Origin: Mayfieldus sp963781495
GTDB taxonomy: Bacteria > Actinomycetota > Thermoleophilia > Solirubrobacterales > 70-9
Direction of reading: 5' to 3'
DNA: 64,000 nt
Assembly (NCBI GenBank): GCA_963781495.1
Contig: CAWAFX010000004.1
Coordinates: 186,001-250,000 of the forward strand
Shown here: positions 16,025-23,945 of the stretch, piece by piece
Numbering within the stretch: position 1 is the first letter of the stretch
Layout of the letters: every line of letters begins with the position of its first letter
Notes under the pieces: model-generated
The model's input: the letters and a program-made list of their open reading frames with translations, nothing else
What the model was told of the DNA's origin: nothing
The model's database searches: none
Made by a program: the position numbers and the translations under genes

Positions 16025-17050
16025 GTGAAGCTGATCATCCAGATCCCCTGCCTGAACGAGGAGCAGACACTGCCGGCGACCCTGGCCGAGCTGCCGCGCG
16101 AGCTCGAGGGTTTCGATCAGGTCGAGTGGCTGGTGATCGACGACGGCTCCACCGACCGCACCGTCGAGGTCGCACGCGAGCACGGGGTCGACCACGTCGT
16201 CCGCCTGCCCAACAACAAGGGCCTCGCCGCCGCCTTCCAGGCCGGGCTCGACGCCGCCCTGAAGCTGGGCGCCGACGTGATCGTCAACACCGATGGCGAC
16301 AACCAGTACCGCGCCGCCGACATCCCGAAGCTGGTCGCCCCGATCCTCGCCGGCCGCGCCGACATGGTCGTCGGCGACCGCCAGGTCGCCGACATCGAGC
16401 ACTTCTCCGGCCCCAAGAAGCTGCTGCAGCGGATCGGCAGTGCGCTGGTGCGGCGGGTGTCAGGGACCCGGGTCGCCGACACCACCTCGGGCTTCCGCGC
16501 CTACAACCGCGAAGCGGCACTTGGCCTGCTCGTCGTCTCCAACTTCACCTACACGCTGGAGAGCCTGATCCAGGCCGGCCGGATGCTGATCGCGGTCGAG
16601 GACGTCCCGGTCGGCACCAACGAGACGCTGCGCGACTCCCGCCTCGCCGCCTCCAGCGGCGCCTACGTGCGCCGCAACGGGCCCGAGATCCTCCGCATCT
16701 ACGCCCGCTATCAACCCTTCCGCGCCTTCACCGCCGCCGCAGCAGTCCTCGGGGTGCTGGCGCTCGCGGCGTGGACGCCCTTCCTCGAGGACTGGATCGT
16801 CAACGGCGACCGCCACGGCCACATCCAGTCGCTGATCCTCGGCGCAGTGCTGATCATCGCCGCCGTACAGGTCTTCGCGCTGGGAGTGATCGGCGACCTG
16901 CTCGCCGGCCAGCGAGTGATGACCCAGAGAATGTTCGAGCGCGTGCGCCGCGTCGAGCTGAAGCTCGGGGTCGAGCCCTCCCACTACGAGCAGAGCGACC
17001 GGCCCACCGAAACCGAATCAGAACCACGGATCGAGAGGATCCGGGCCTGA
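16025..17050 (+). CDS. Membrane-anchored family 2 glycosyltransferase (polyprenol-phosphate type)
   Basis: 341 residues from the GTG at 16025. GT-A fold: LIIQIPCLNEEQTLPATL, VIDDGSTDRTVEVA, NNKGLAAAFQAGLDAAL, and the metal-binding NTDGDNQYRAADIPKLV. SGTRVADTTSGFRAYNREA is the acceptor-loop segment of DPM1/ArnC-like enzymes. Two C-terminal membrane helices (about 240-262 and 275-298) anchor it. Sugar is probably transferred to a lipid carrier at the inner face. The downstream flippase overlaps its stop, so both likely serve one surface polysaccharide. Confidence 0.88.
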   Translation: MKLIIQIPCLNEEQTLPATLAELPRELEGFDQVEWLVIDDGSTDRTVEVAREHGVDHVVRLPNNKGLAAAFQAGLDAALKLGADVIVNTDGDNQYRAADIPKLVAPILAGRADMVVGDRQVADIEHFSGPKKLLQRIGSALVRRVSGTRVADTTSGFRAYNREAALGLLVVSNFTYTLESLIQAGRMLIAVEDVPVGTNETLRDSRLAASSGAYVRRNGPEILRIYARYQPFRAFTAAAAVLGVLALAAWTPFLEDWIVNGDRHGHIQSLILGAVLIIAAVQVFALGVIGDLLAGQRVMTQRMFERVRRVELKLGVEPSHYEQSDRPTETESEPRIERIRA

Positions 17051-18447
17051 GCTCCGCCGAGGAGCGCTCCGCCGACGCGACCGCGGCGGCGGTCGACTAC
17101 GGCAAGACGGCGGGCTTTCTGACCGTCGGCGTCGGCATGACCGGCGTCATCACCTATGCCTACTTCGCGATCGCCTCGCACATCCTCTCCAAGGTCGACT
17201 ACGGCCAGATCGCGGTCCTCTGGTCGGCGGTGTTCATCACCGTCTCGACCCTCTACCGGCCGATCGACCAGCTGCTCTCGCGCCACATCTCCGAGCGGCG
17301 CCAGCTCGGGCAGCCGATCGGCGAACCGATGCGGGTCGCGGCCAAGATCCAGCTGGCCCTCGCAGCCGCCTTCGCGGTGCTGGCGCTGGTCCTGCGGGGG
17401 CCGCTGCAGGACGACCTGCTGTCTGGCAACGAGACCCTCTACTGGATCTTCTTCTCGGCCGTGCTCGGCTACGCGGCGAGCTACTTCGCGCGCGGCTTTC
17501 TGGCCGGCAACCGGCACTTCGGGCTCTTCTCGCTGCTGATCCTCTCCGAGTCGATCTTCCGGACCCTCTTCGCCGTGATCGTCGCGATCGGCCTCTTCCA
17601 CGGCCAGTCGGTGGTCGCCCTGGGGATCGTCGCCGCCCCCTGTTTGAGCCTGGTCGTGGTGCCGCTGGCCTTCGCGCGCCGTGCCCAGACGCAGGCAGCC
17701 GCGGTGGCGGCGGACCCCGAATCCGGCGACGGAGCGGCACCCGAGTTCAGCCTCGCGCACGGCACCGGCTTCGCCGCCTCGGTGCTGCTGATCATGTTCA
17801 GCGAGCAGACCTTCCTCAACGCGGGGCCGCTCCTGATCCACGCGACCAGCGGCGCCGCGGCGGCCGGATTCATCTTCAACGTCCTGATGGTCGCCCGGGC
17901 GCCGCTGCAGCTCTTCCAGGCGATCGGGACCAGCATCCTCCCCCACCTCACCGGCCTGCATCACTCCGACGAGGAGGGAAGCGACGCTGCCTTCCGCAGC
18001 TCGGTCCGCTTCGTGCTGATGGCGGTCGCCGCCTTCGCGGGCGCGGTCGCGCTCGCGATCCTCGCCCTCGGCCCGCAGCTGATGCACGTGGCCTTCGGCA
18101 AGAAATTCGACTACGACCGCCTCGGCCTGCTGATCGTCACCGCCGGCATGGGGCTCTATCTGTCGGCGGTGACCGTCAACCAGGCGTGCCTGGCGCAGGG
18201 GCAGGTGCGGCGCGCCTCGCTGCGCTGGATCGGCTGCGCCGCCTTCTTCATCGGCTGGTGCCTGCTGCCGCTGATCTCGAACCAGTTCCGCCGGGTCGAG
18301 ATCGGCTTCACCCTCACCGCCGCCTCGCTGCTGGCATTGCTCTACGTGATCTACCGCAAGCCCGTCGAGCGCCCCGAGGACGTGCCCGATCCGGGGTCGG
18401 GGGAGGAGCTCGAGGGCTGGGTTGCGGCAGCCGACGAGGCGGGTTAG
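17047..18447 (+). CDS. Polysaccharide flippase of the MOP (Wzx-like) superfamily, apparent CTG start
   Basis: 466 residues with roughly 12-14 hydrophobic helices (for example TAGFLTVGVGMTGVITYAYF near residue 20, LALAAAFAVLALVL, LFSLLILSESIFRTLFAVIV) and the MOP-type loop RPIDQLLSRHISERR. It should export lipid-linked sugars made by the preceding transferase. The frame has no ATG, GTG or TTG near its beginning: the first candidate is CTG at 17047, overlapping the upstream TGA, with GAGAGG 8 nt before it. The next ATG (17140) would remove the first helix. The acidic C-terminus ends just before a repeat element. Confidence 0.8.
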   Translation: MSSAEERSADATAAAVDYGKTAGFLTVGVGMTGVITYAYFAIASHILSKVDYGQIAVLWSAVFITVSTLYRPIDQLLSRHISERRQLGQPIGEPMRVAAKIQLALAAAFAVLALVLRGPLQDDLLSGNETLYWIFFSAVLGYAASYFARGFLAGNRHFGLFSLLILSESIFRTLFAVIVAIGLFHGQSVVALGIVAAPCLSLVVVPLAFARRAQTQAAAVAADPESGDGAAPEFSLAHGTGFAASVLLIMFSEQTFLNAGPLLIHATSGAAAAGFIFNVLMVARAPLQLFQAIGTSILPHLTGLHHSDEEGSDAAFRSSVRFVLMAVAAFAGAVALAILALGPQLMHVAFGKKFDYDRLGLLIVTAGMGLYLSAVTVNQACLAQGQVRRASLRWIGCAAFFIGWCLLPLISNQFRRVEIGFTLTAASLLALLYVIYRKPVERPEDVPDPGSGEELEGWVAAADEAG

Positions 18448-18450
18448 GTT

Positions 18451-18511
18451 GGGCCGCGAAACGAAGTGGAGCGGCAGAGGCTGGTCAGGCGGCCGTAGGC
18501 CGCCGCAAGTT
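18451..18511. repeat. Dispersed two-hairpin repeat, copy C
   Basis: Fills the whole convergent gap between the flippase and rpe stops. Read on the minus strand: CTTGCGGCGGCC-TAC-GGCCGCC hairpin (7 bp), then TGACCAGCC, then TGCCGCTCCACTTCG and TTTCGCGGCC. The second half is identical to copy B; the hairpin arms carry a compensatory C/G pair relative to copies A and B. Confidence 0.75.
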
Positions 18512-19214
18512 ATTCAGCGTCAGCCGCAGCCGCAATAGCCGTGTAGGCGGCGGCGGGATCGTCGCTGCCGAACACCGCGGTGCCGGCGACGAAGAGCGAG
18601 GCTCCGGCGGCCGCCAGCAGCGGAGCCGTACCGCTATCGACGCCGCCGTCGACCTCGATCGCGGCGTCGCCGGCCAGCGACTTCAGCCGCGCCACCTTGT
18701 CCGGCGATTCGGGGATGAACGGCTGCCCGCCCCAGCCCGGGTTGACGGTCATGCAGAGGAGGGTGTCGGCGTAGCCGCGCAGCTCCCGTGCCGCCTCGAC
18801 CGGGGTGCCGGGGTTGATCGCCAGTCCGGCCAGGCAGCCGAGGTCGCGGATCGCGCTCAGGGTGCGGTTGAGGTGCGGGGTTGCCTCGGCGTGGAAGGTG
18901 ATCGAGTCGGCGCCGGCCTTGGCGAACTCGGCGATGTGATCTTCTGGCCGCGCGATCATCAGGTGGACGTCGACAGCGCCGCCGGCCGCGTGGACCTGGT
19001 CGGCGATCGAGGCCGCGACCAGGGGCCCGATCGTGATCGGGGGGACGAAGTGGCCGTCCATGACGTCGACGTGGATCAGCCGCGCTCCGGCGTCCATCAC
19101 CTCGGCGACCTGGGAGCCGAGGCGGGAGAAGTCGGCCGCGAGGATCGAGGGGGCGACGCGCCTGGCGCCGTAGATCTCGCGGCGGGCTCCGGCCTTCTCG
19201 GTCGCCGCTTCCAT
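18510..19214 (-). CDS. rpe: Ribulose-phosphate 3-epimerase
   Basis: 234 residues, (beta/alpha)8 barrel. VAPSILAADFSRLGSQVAEV, LIHVDVMDGHFVPPITIGP (metal His/Asp), VDVHLMIARPEDHIAEF, MTVNPGWGGQPFIPES and AIEVDGGVDSGTAPLLAAAGASLFVAGTAVF are all canonical. It interconverts ribulose- and xylulose-5-phosphate, linking to ribBA's substrate. ATG at 19214 overlaps the upstream stop (ATGA). The gene ends at the repeat element. A ~17-residue N-terminal extension precedes the barrel. Confidence 0.97.
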   Translation of the reverse strand: MEAATEKAGARREIYGARRVAPSILAADFSRLGSQVAEVMDAGARLIHVDVMDGHFVPPITIGPLVAASIADQVHAAGGAVDVHLMIARPEDHIAEFAKAGADSITFHAEATPHLNRTLSAIRDLGCLAGLAINPGTPVEAARELRGYADTLLCMTVNPGWGGQPFIPESPDKVARLKSLAGDAAIEVDGGVDSGTAPLLAAAGASLFVAGTAVFGSDDPAAAYTAIAAAADAE

Positions 19215-19480
19215 CAGACGAGCTTCAGCATCGAGCCGCCGCATTGCTGGCAGCGCATGTCCTCGGTGCTGCTCATGCGGGCGATCGTCTGGTGCTCGCC
19301 GCAGTCGGGGCACTGCGAGACGAGCTCGAAACGGCTGAGGCAGAAGACGCAGCGATAGCGGCCGGGAAGCTGGGTCGGGCGCAGCCAGGGCTCGCCACAG
19401 CCGGGGCACGGCGGCCGCCGCAGGGCCTTCTCAGCCGAATGCTCGGCCGGCTGGCTGGCGCCCTGTGCCCGCTCTGCCAT
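19214..19480 (-). CDS. Small double zinc-ribbon protein
   Basis: 88 residues. Four CxxC knuckles: CPGCGEPWLRPTQLPGRYRCVFC makes one ribbon (about residues 25-47), and CPDCGEHQTIARMSSTEDMRCQQCGG makes a second (about 58-83). The first ~22 residues are Ala/Gln-rich and probably disordered. It overlaps fmt by 1 nt and rpe by 1 nt, so it is translated as part of this operon. In many actinobacteria the rRNA methyltransferase gene rsmB/fmu occupies this slot; here it is absent. Nucleic acid or tRNA-related function is a guess. Confidence 0.75.
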   Translation of the reverse strand: MAERAQGASQPAEHSAEKALRRPPCPGCGEPWLRPTQLPGRYRCVFCLSRFELVSQCPDCGEHQTIARMSSTEDMRCQQCGGSMLKLV

Positions 19481-20406
19481 CAGCCTCCATTCTGAACGAT
19501 GACCCGGTCGGGGACGCTGTGGCCGCGAAGGAACGCGTCGGCGGGCATCGAGCGCGAGCCCGGTGGCTGGACGATGTCGAGCCGCAGCATGCCCTCCCCG
19601 CAGCCCAGCAGCAACTGCCCGTCGCGAACCTCGAGCCGGCCCGGCTCGGCGGAGCCCTCCAGGGGGCTGGCCGCCCGCACGCCCAGGCGCTCGCCCTCGT
19701 CGAGCTGCAGGTAGGCGCCGACGTGAGGGGTCAGGGCGCGCACGACGCGGGCAAGCTCTTCGGCCGCCATGCGCGGATCGAGGCGGCGCTCGCCCGGATC
19801 GATCTTCTCCGCGTAGGTCGCCGCCTCGTCGTCCTGCTCGGCGAAGGCGAGCCCGCCCTCGTCCCGAAGGTCGAACGCCCGCACGATCAGCTCGCCGCCG
19901 AGCTCGGCCAGCCGCGGGGCAAGGGTCCCGTAGTCGGCATCGGCGATCGCAAGCTCCTCGCGCAGCGCCAGCGGGCCGGAGTCGAGGCCTTCGGTGACCC
20001 GCATGATGCTGACCCCGGTGCGCTCGTCGCCGGCCATGATCGCGCGCTCGATCGGGGCCGCGCCGCGCCAGCGCGGGATCAGGGAGGGATGGACGTTGAG
20101 CATCTCCAGCTCGGAGAGGAGCGGCTCGCGGATCAGCTGGCCGAAGGCGCAGACCGCGGCGCTGTCGACGCCACTGGACCGGATCCGCTCCAGGGCGGCC
20201 TCGGAGTTGACGCTCTCGGCCTGCAGCAGCGGCAGCTCGAGCTCGCGCGCCGCGGACGCGGCTGCCGGCGGCCCGGCGTGCTGGCCCCTCCCCTTGTGGC
20301 GGTCCGGGGGAGTGAGGACGAGCTGCGGGCGGTGCGGGGAGTCCGCGAGTCGGCGGAGGACGGTCGCTGCGAAGTCGGTCGTGCCGAGGAAGGCCGTCCG
20401 GCTCAC
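19480..20406 (-). CDS. fmt: Methionyl-tRNA formyltransferase
   Basis: 308 residues. AFLGTTDFAATVLRRL and TPPDRHKGRGQ at the N-terminus, VCAFGQLIREPLL, then the catalytic MLNVHPSLIPRWRGAAPIERAIMAGDERTGVSIMRVTEGLDSGPL (SLxPRWRGAAPI with the catalytic N/H/D set). A C-terminal OB-like domain (about 210-300) binds initiator tRNA. It formylates Met-tRNAfMet. GTG start overlapping the def stop; coupling of fmt and def is the usual pairing of formylation and deformylation. Confidence 0.96.
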   Translation of the reverse strand: MSRTAFLGTTDFAATVLRRLADSPHRPQLVLTPPDRHKGRGQHAGPPAAASAARELELPLLQAESVNSEAALERIRSSGVDSAAVCAFGQLIREPLLSELEMLNVHPSLIPRWRGAAPIERAIMAGDERTGVSIMRVTEGLDSGPLALREELAIADADYGTLAPRLAELGGELIVRAFDLRDEGGLAFAEQDDEAATYAEKIDPGERRLDPRMAAEELARVVRALTPHVGAYLQLDEGERLGVRAASPLEGSAEPGRLEVRDGQLLLGCGEGMLRLDIVQPPGSRSMPADAFLRGHSVPDRVIVQNGG

Positions 20407-21065
20407 GCCGCGGCTGCCGCCTCGCCCTGCAGCGCCTCCTCGGCCTCGGTGGTGGGCGGGCTGTACTCGCCACCCTCGCGAATTGCGCGCATGGCTCCCT
20501 TGCGCTGCTCGCTGGTCGTGCGGTCGAGAATCAGGACGCCGTCGAGGTGGTCGATCTCGTGCTGCAGCACCCGCGCCTCGAGTCCGGAGGCCTCGATCGA
20601 CAGCGGCTCGCCGTTCTCGTCATAGCCGCTGATCCTGGCGTGCAGCGGGCGCTCGACGTCGACGGTGATGCGGGGAATGCTCAGACAGCCCTCCTCGGCG
20701 ACCACGACATCCTCGGAGAGCCATTCGATCTCCGGGTTGACGATCGCGGCCGGCTCGGCGTCGGCACCGGGCGCAAAGACGAGCACCCGGCGCAGGATCC
20801 CGAGCTGGGTGGCGGCGAGGCCGATCCCCATCCCTTCGCTCATGATCGCGGTCATCCGCTCGACGTCGGCCGCCAGGTCGCGGTCGAAGTCGGCCACCGC
20901 CGAGGCCCGGCTCTTGAGCACCGGGTCACCGAGCTTGACCACCTGGGCGAGCGCGGCCTCGCGCCGAGCCAGGACCTCGGGATCGAGCGCCGGAGCGCTC
21001 CTTTCCGCGTCCTCGGCGGTCTCGTCCTCCTGCTCGGAGAGCTCTCTGTCGTGCTCGTCGGCCAT
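20403..21065 (-). CDS. def: Peptide deformylase
   Basis: 220 residues. All three metal/catalytic motifs are present: GIGLAATQLGI (motif 1, with T where most have P), EEGCLSIPR (motif 2 with the metal Cys) and HEIDHLDGVLILDR (motif 3, HExxH). It removes N-formyl from nascent proteins. The first ~45 residues (Glu/Asp/Arg-rich) and the C-terminal ~30 residues (GEYSPPTTEAEEALQGEAAAAA) extend beyond the usual 160-190. ATG at 21065 is chosen over an adjacent TTG. Confidence 0.96.
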   Translation of the reverse strand: MADEHDRELSEQEDETAEDAERSAPALDPEVLARREAALAQVVKLGDPVLKSRASAVADFDRDLAADVERMTAIMSEGMGIGLAATQLGILRRVLVFAPGADAEPAAIVNPEIEWLSEDVVVAEEGCLSIPRITVDVERPLHARISGYDENGEPLSIEASGLEARVLQHEIDHLDGVLILDRTTSEQRKGAMRAIREGGEYSPPTTEAEEALQGEAAAAA

Positions 21066-21073
21066 CAAATCCG

Positions 21074-21079
21074 AGTCTA
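21074..21079 (-). promoter_or_regulatory. def: -10-like box TAGACT before def
   Basis: TAGACT 8 nt before the def ATG, no Shine-Dalgarno between. Suggests a leaderless promoter for def-fmt-zinc ribbon-rpe. Confidence 0.45.
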
Positions 21080-21111
21080 CGCAGTGATCGGCCTAAATCC
21101 TGCCGAGTGGC

Positions 21112-21126
21112 GTTGCTTCGAGCAAC
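21112..21126 (-). terminator. Small hairpin just after the priA stop
   Basis: GTTGCT-TCG-AGCAAC, 6-bp perfect stem with 3-nt loop, 5 nt beyond the priA TAA. No T-run follows, so termination strength is doubtful. Confidence 0.3.
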
Positions 21127-21130
21127 CCAA

Positions 21131-23332
21131 TTACTGGGGGTCGACGTCGACCCCGACCGCGACCTCGCGCAGGGCGCGCTCGCGGCCCAGCTTCTCGACC
21201 GCCTCCCCCACCGCGGCCACCGCGGCGGCCCTCGATCCCTGCGCCGTCTTCAGCAGCAGCCGGCGGCGGTGGCGCCCGCGCAGCCGGAACAGCATCGCCG
21301 GGCCGAGGAGGTCGGTCTCCTGCGGCAGCGAGCCCCGCAACAGCTCCGCGAGCTGGGCGCCGCAGCGATCCAGCCGCTGCTCGTCGGCGGCGGCGAGGTT
21401 GATCGAGATCAGATGCGAGAAGGGCGGGTAGCGCAGAGCCCGGCGACGCTCCAGCTCCCCGGCCAGAAAGCCCTCCGCGTCATGGCGGGCCGCGAGCGCG
21501 ATGCTCGCCGCGTCGGGGGCCAGGGTCTGGACGATCACCTTTCCTCCGGCGGCGCCGCGCCCGCTGCGCCCGGCGAGCTGGGTGACCATCGCGAAGGTCC
21601 GCTCCTCGGCCCGGAAATCGGGGAAGCGCAGCGTCGCGTCGGCGTCGAGGATGACGCTGAGGGTGACCTCGGGAAAGTCGTGGCCCTTGCCGACCATCTG
21701 GGTTCCGACCAGGACCCCGCTCTCCGCCGCGCCGAATCGGTGCAGGATCTCGGCGTGGGCTCCGCGACCGGCGGCGGCATCGGAGTCGAGGCGGAAGACC
21801 GGCAGCGGCGCCATCCGCTCGGCCAGCAGCTCTTCGACCCGCTCGGTCCCGGCCCCCGCCTGGGCCAGCGTCACCGAGCCGCATTCGGGACAGCTGCCGG
21901 GCCGGGCCTCGCGGTGGCCGCAGTGATGGCAGGCGAGGCGGCCGGAGGCCTGATGGGCGACCAGCGAGACGTCGCAGTTCGGACAGCCCCAGTGATGGCC
22001 GCAGGACCGGCAGCAGACGTAGGGGGCGAATCCGCGCCGGTTGACCAGCACGATCGCCTTCTCGCCCCGGCGGCGCACCTGCTCCAGGGCGTCGAGAGCG
22101 GCGGGCCCGAGCGGGCCCGAGCGGGAGTGGGCACCCCTCATGTCTGCGATCTGCACCGGCGGCAGCTCACGCCCGTCGACACGCTGCGGAAGCTCGACCC
22201 GGGGAAGCGCCAGCCAGCTCTCCGGACGCGGCGTCGCGCTGCCGGCGACCAGCACCGCGCCGGAGTCGGCGGCGCGGCGGCGCGCGACGTCGCGGGCGTC
22301 GTAGCTTGGGTCCCCCTCCTGCTTGTAGGAGGGGTCATGCTCCTCGTCGACGACGATCAAACCCAGGTTCGTCAGCGGGGCGAAGATCGCCGAGCGCGGC
22401 CCGACGCAGACGTCGGCCTCGCCGCGGCGCAGCCGCCGCCACTCGTCATAGCGCTCGCCGGCGCTGAGGGCCGAGTGAAGGACGGCGACCCGGTCGCCGA
22501 GCCGGGAGCGGAACCTCTCCACCGCCTGCGGCGTGAGGCCGATCTCCGGAACCAGCACGATCGCCTCGCGGCCGCGCGCAAGCGCCGCCTCGGCGGCCTC
22601 CAGGTAGACCTCGGTCTTGCCCGAGCCGGTGACGCCGGCGAGCAGCAGCTCCGGCGACCCCTCGTGCTCGCCGTCGAGGCCGGCGACGATCCGCTCCACC
22701 GCCCGGCGCTGGGCGCCCGTCAGGGCAGCCGGACGGGCGCTGGCGCCGACGGCGCGATTGGCGGGCCGCCGGCGAACGGCGACGCTGCGGGTCTCGATCA
22801 GTCCCCGCTGCTCCAGCCGCCGCAGCGCGGCGCGGTCGGCCCCGGCGCAGGCGGCGAGCTCGGGCGCGCTGCGCTCCTCCTCGGCGAGGGCTTCGAGCAC
22901 CGCCTGCTGGCGGCTGCCGAGCCGCCCCTCGCCTCCCAGCGCGGCGCTACCCGCGGCGGTGATCTGTGCCCGCAGCTCGGTACGGCTGCGCACCCCGCGC
23001 CCCGAGGTGCCGGTGCCCGGCGGCAGCACCAGCGCCAGGCCGCGCGAAGGAGTCGAGCAGTACTCGCGTGCCACCCAGAGGCCGAGCCGAACGAGCTCCG
23101 GCGGCGCCCCGGCCTCCAGTGCCTCCAGGGGCTCGGCAAGGCGCTCGGGCGGCAGCTCCGATCGCTCCGCGAGGTCGACGACGACCCCAAGGACGCGGCG
23201 GCGGCCGAACGGAACCCGCAGCACGGTGCCGACGCCGACCTCGCCGAGCGCCTCCGGCAGCCGGTAGTCGAACGGTCCGCGCAGGGCGCGGGCGGTCGTC
23301 AGCGGTTCGACTTTGGCGATCGACATGCCCAT
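21131..23332 (-). CDS. priA: Primosomal protein N' (helicase PriA)
   Basis: 733 residues. The N-terminal 3' DNA-binding domain (FDYRLPEALGEVGVGTVLRVPFGRRRVLGVVVDL) is followed by a winged-helix segment. Walker A is GVTGSGKTEVYLEAAE, the DEEH box is VVDEEHDPSYKQEG, and the zinc-binding insertion is CCRSCGHHWGCPNCDVSL with CHHCGHREARPGSCPECGS. Motifs V/VI contain VGTQMVGKGHDFPEVTL and QLAGRSGRG. It restarts replication at stalled forks. It lies between metK/PH gene and def, as in other actinobacteria (metK-priA-fmt). Confidence 0.96.
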   Translation of the reverse strand: MGMSIAKVEPLTTARALRGPFDYRLPEALGEVGVGTVLRVPFGRRRVLGVVVDLAERSELPPERLAEPLEALEAGAPPELVRLGLWVAREYCSTPSRGLALVLPPGTGTSGRGVRSRTELRAQITAAGSAALGGEGRLGSRQQAVLEALAEEERSAPELAACAGADRAALRRLEQRGLIETRSVAVRRRPANRAVGASARPAALTGAQRRAVERIVAGLDGEHEGSPELLLAGVTGSGKTEVYLEAAEAALARGREAIVLVPEIGLTPQAVERFRSRLGDRVAVLHSALSAGERYDEWRRLRRGEADVCVGPRSAIFAPLTNLGLIVVDEEHDPSYKQEGDPSYDARDVARRRAADSGAVLVAGSATPRPESWLALPRVELPQRVDGRELPPVQIADMRGAHSRSGPLGPAALDALEQVRRRGEKAIVLVNRRGFAPYVCCRSCGHHWGCPNCDVSLVAHQASGRLACHHCGHREARPGSCPECGSVTLAQAGAGTERVEELLAERMAPLPVFRLDSDAAAGRGAHAEILHRFGAAESGVLVGTQMVGKGHDFPEVTLSVILDADATLRFPDFRAEERTFAMVTQLAGRSGRGAAGGKVIVQTLAPDAASIALAARHDAEGFLAGELERRRALRYPPFSHLISINLAAADEQRLDRCGAQLAELLRGSLPQETDLLGPAMLFRLRGRHRRRLLLKTAQGSRAAAVAAVGEAVEKLGRERALREVAVGVDVDPQ

Positions 23333-23338
23333 CGGTCC

Positions 23339-23344
23339 AACCTA
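23339..23344 (-). promoter_or_regulatory. priA: -10-like box TAGGTT before priA
   Basis: TAGGTT 6 nt before the priA ATG. Fits a leaderless promoter. Confidence 0.45.
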
Positions 23345-23378
23345 GGGACGCCCACGGACGCCCTTCAGGGAGGGCCAA

Positions 23379-23384
23379 TATGCT
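23379..23384 (+). promoter_or_regulatory. -10-like box TATGCT before the PH-domain gene
   Basis: TATGCT ends 6 nt before the GTG start; a weak CGGACG lies 18 nt upstream as possible -35. Confidence 0.45.
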
Positions 23385-23390
23385 TGCCGC

Positions 23391-23945
23391 GTGTCCCTGA
23401 ACCTCGATTCGGGGGAGCGCGTGATCTTCGAGGGCCATCCTTCCTGGCGCGCGATCCTCGCCTTCTATCTGCGCGGGCTGCTGCTCTCGGTGGCGGCGGG
23501 CGCGATCGTGGCGATCGCCACCCGGATCGGCGGCGACGTCGACAAGGGGCTGGTCTTCGCGGTCGTCCTCGTGGCGCTCGTGATCACGGTGCTGGTCGGC
23601 TTCATCAAGCGCGTCACCACCACCTACACGATCACCGACCGCCGCCTCAACATCAAGCGCGGGATCATCTCGCGCGAGGTCCAGCAGACGCGGCTGGAGC
23701 GGGTCCAGAACGTCAACTACAACCAGACCTTCTTCCAGCGCATGCTGCAGGTCGGCGACGTCGACTTCGATACCGCCGGCTCAGGCGACTACGACTTCAG
23801 CTTCGACGGGGTCGCCGACCCCGAGGTAGTGGTGAGGAAGGTCGACGAGGCCTGGCGCGCCCACGGCAGCGGCGAGCACGGCCTCGGCGAGCCGGGTCCC
23901 GACACGGGACAGACCGAAGTGCAGCCGCCCGGCGAAACCGCCTAA
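23391..23945 (+). CDS. PH-domain (bPH2/DUF304) membrane protein
   Basis: 184 residues. LDSGERVIFEGHPSWRAILAFYLRGLLL leads into two membrane helices (about 25-45 and 54-76), then TTTYTITDRRLNIKRGIISREVQQTRLERVQNVNYNQTFFQRMLQVGDVDFDTAG, the bacterial PH domain 2 signature. The C-terminal ~35 residues are Gly/Glu/Pro-rich and disordered. YdbS/YdbT-like function at the membrane is unknown. It converges with metK, the two stop codons overlapping by 2 nt. GTG start fits the adjacent -10 box. Confidence 0.88.
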   Translation: MSLNLDSGERVIFEGHPSWRAILAFYLRGLLLSVAAGAIVAIATRIGGDVDKGLVFAVVLVALVITVLVGFIKRVTTTYTITDRRLNIKRGIISREVQQTRLERVQNVNYNQTFFQRMLQVGDVDFDTAGSGDYDFSFDGVADPEVVVRKVDEAWRAHGSGEHGLGEPGPDTGQTEVQPPGETA

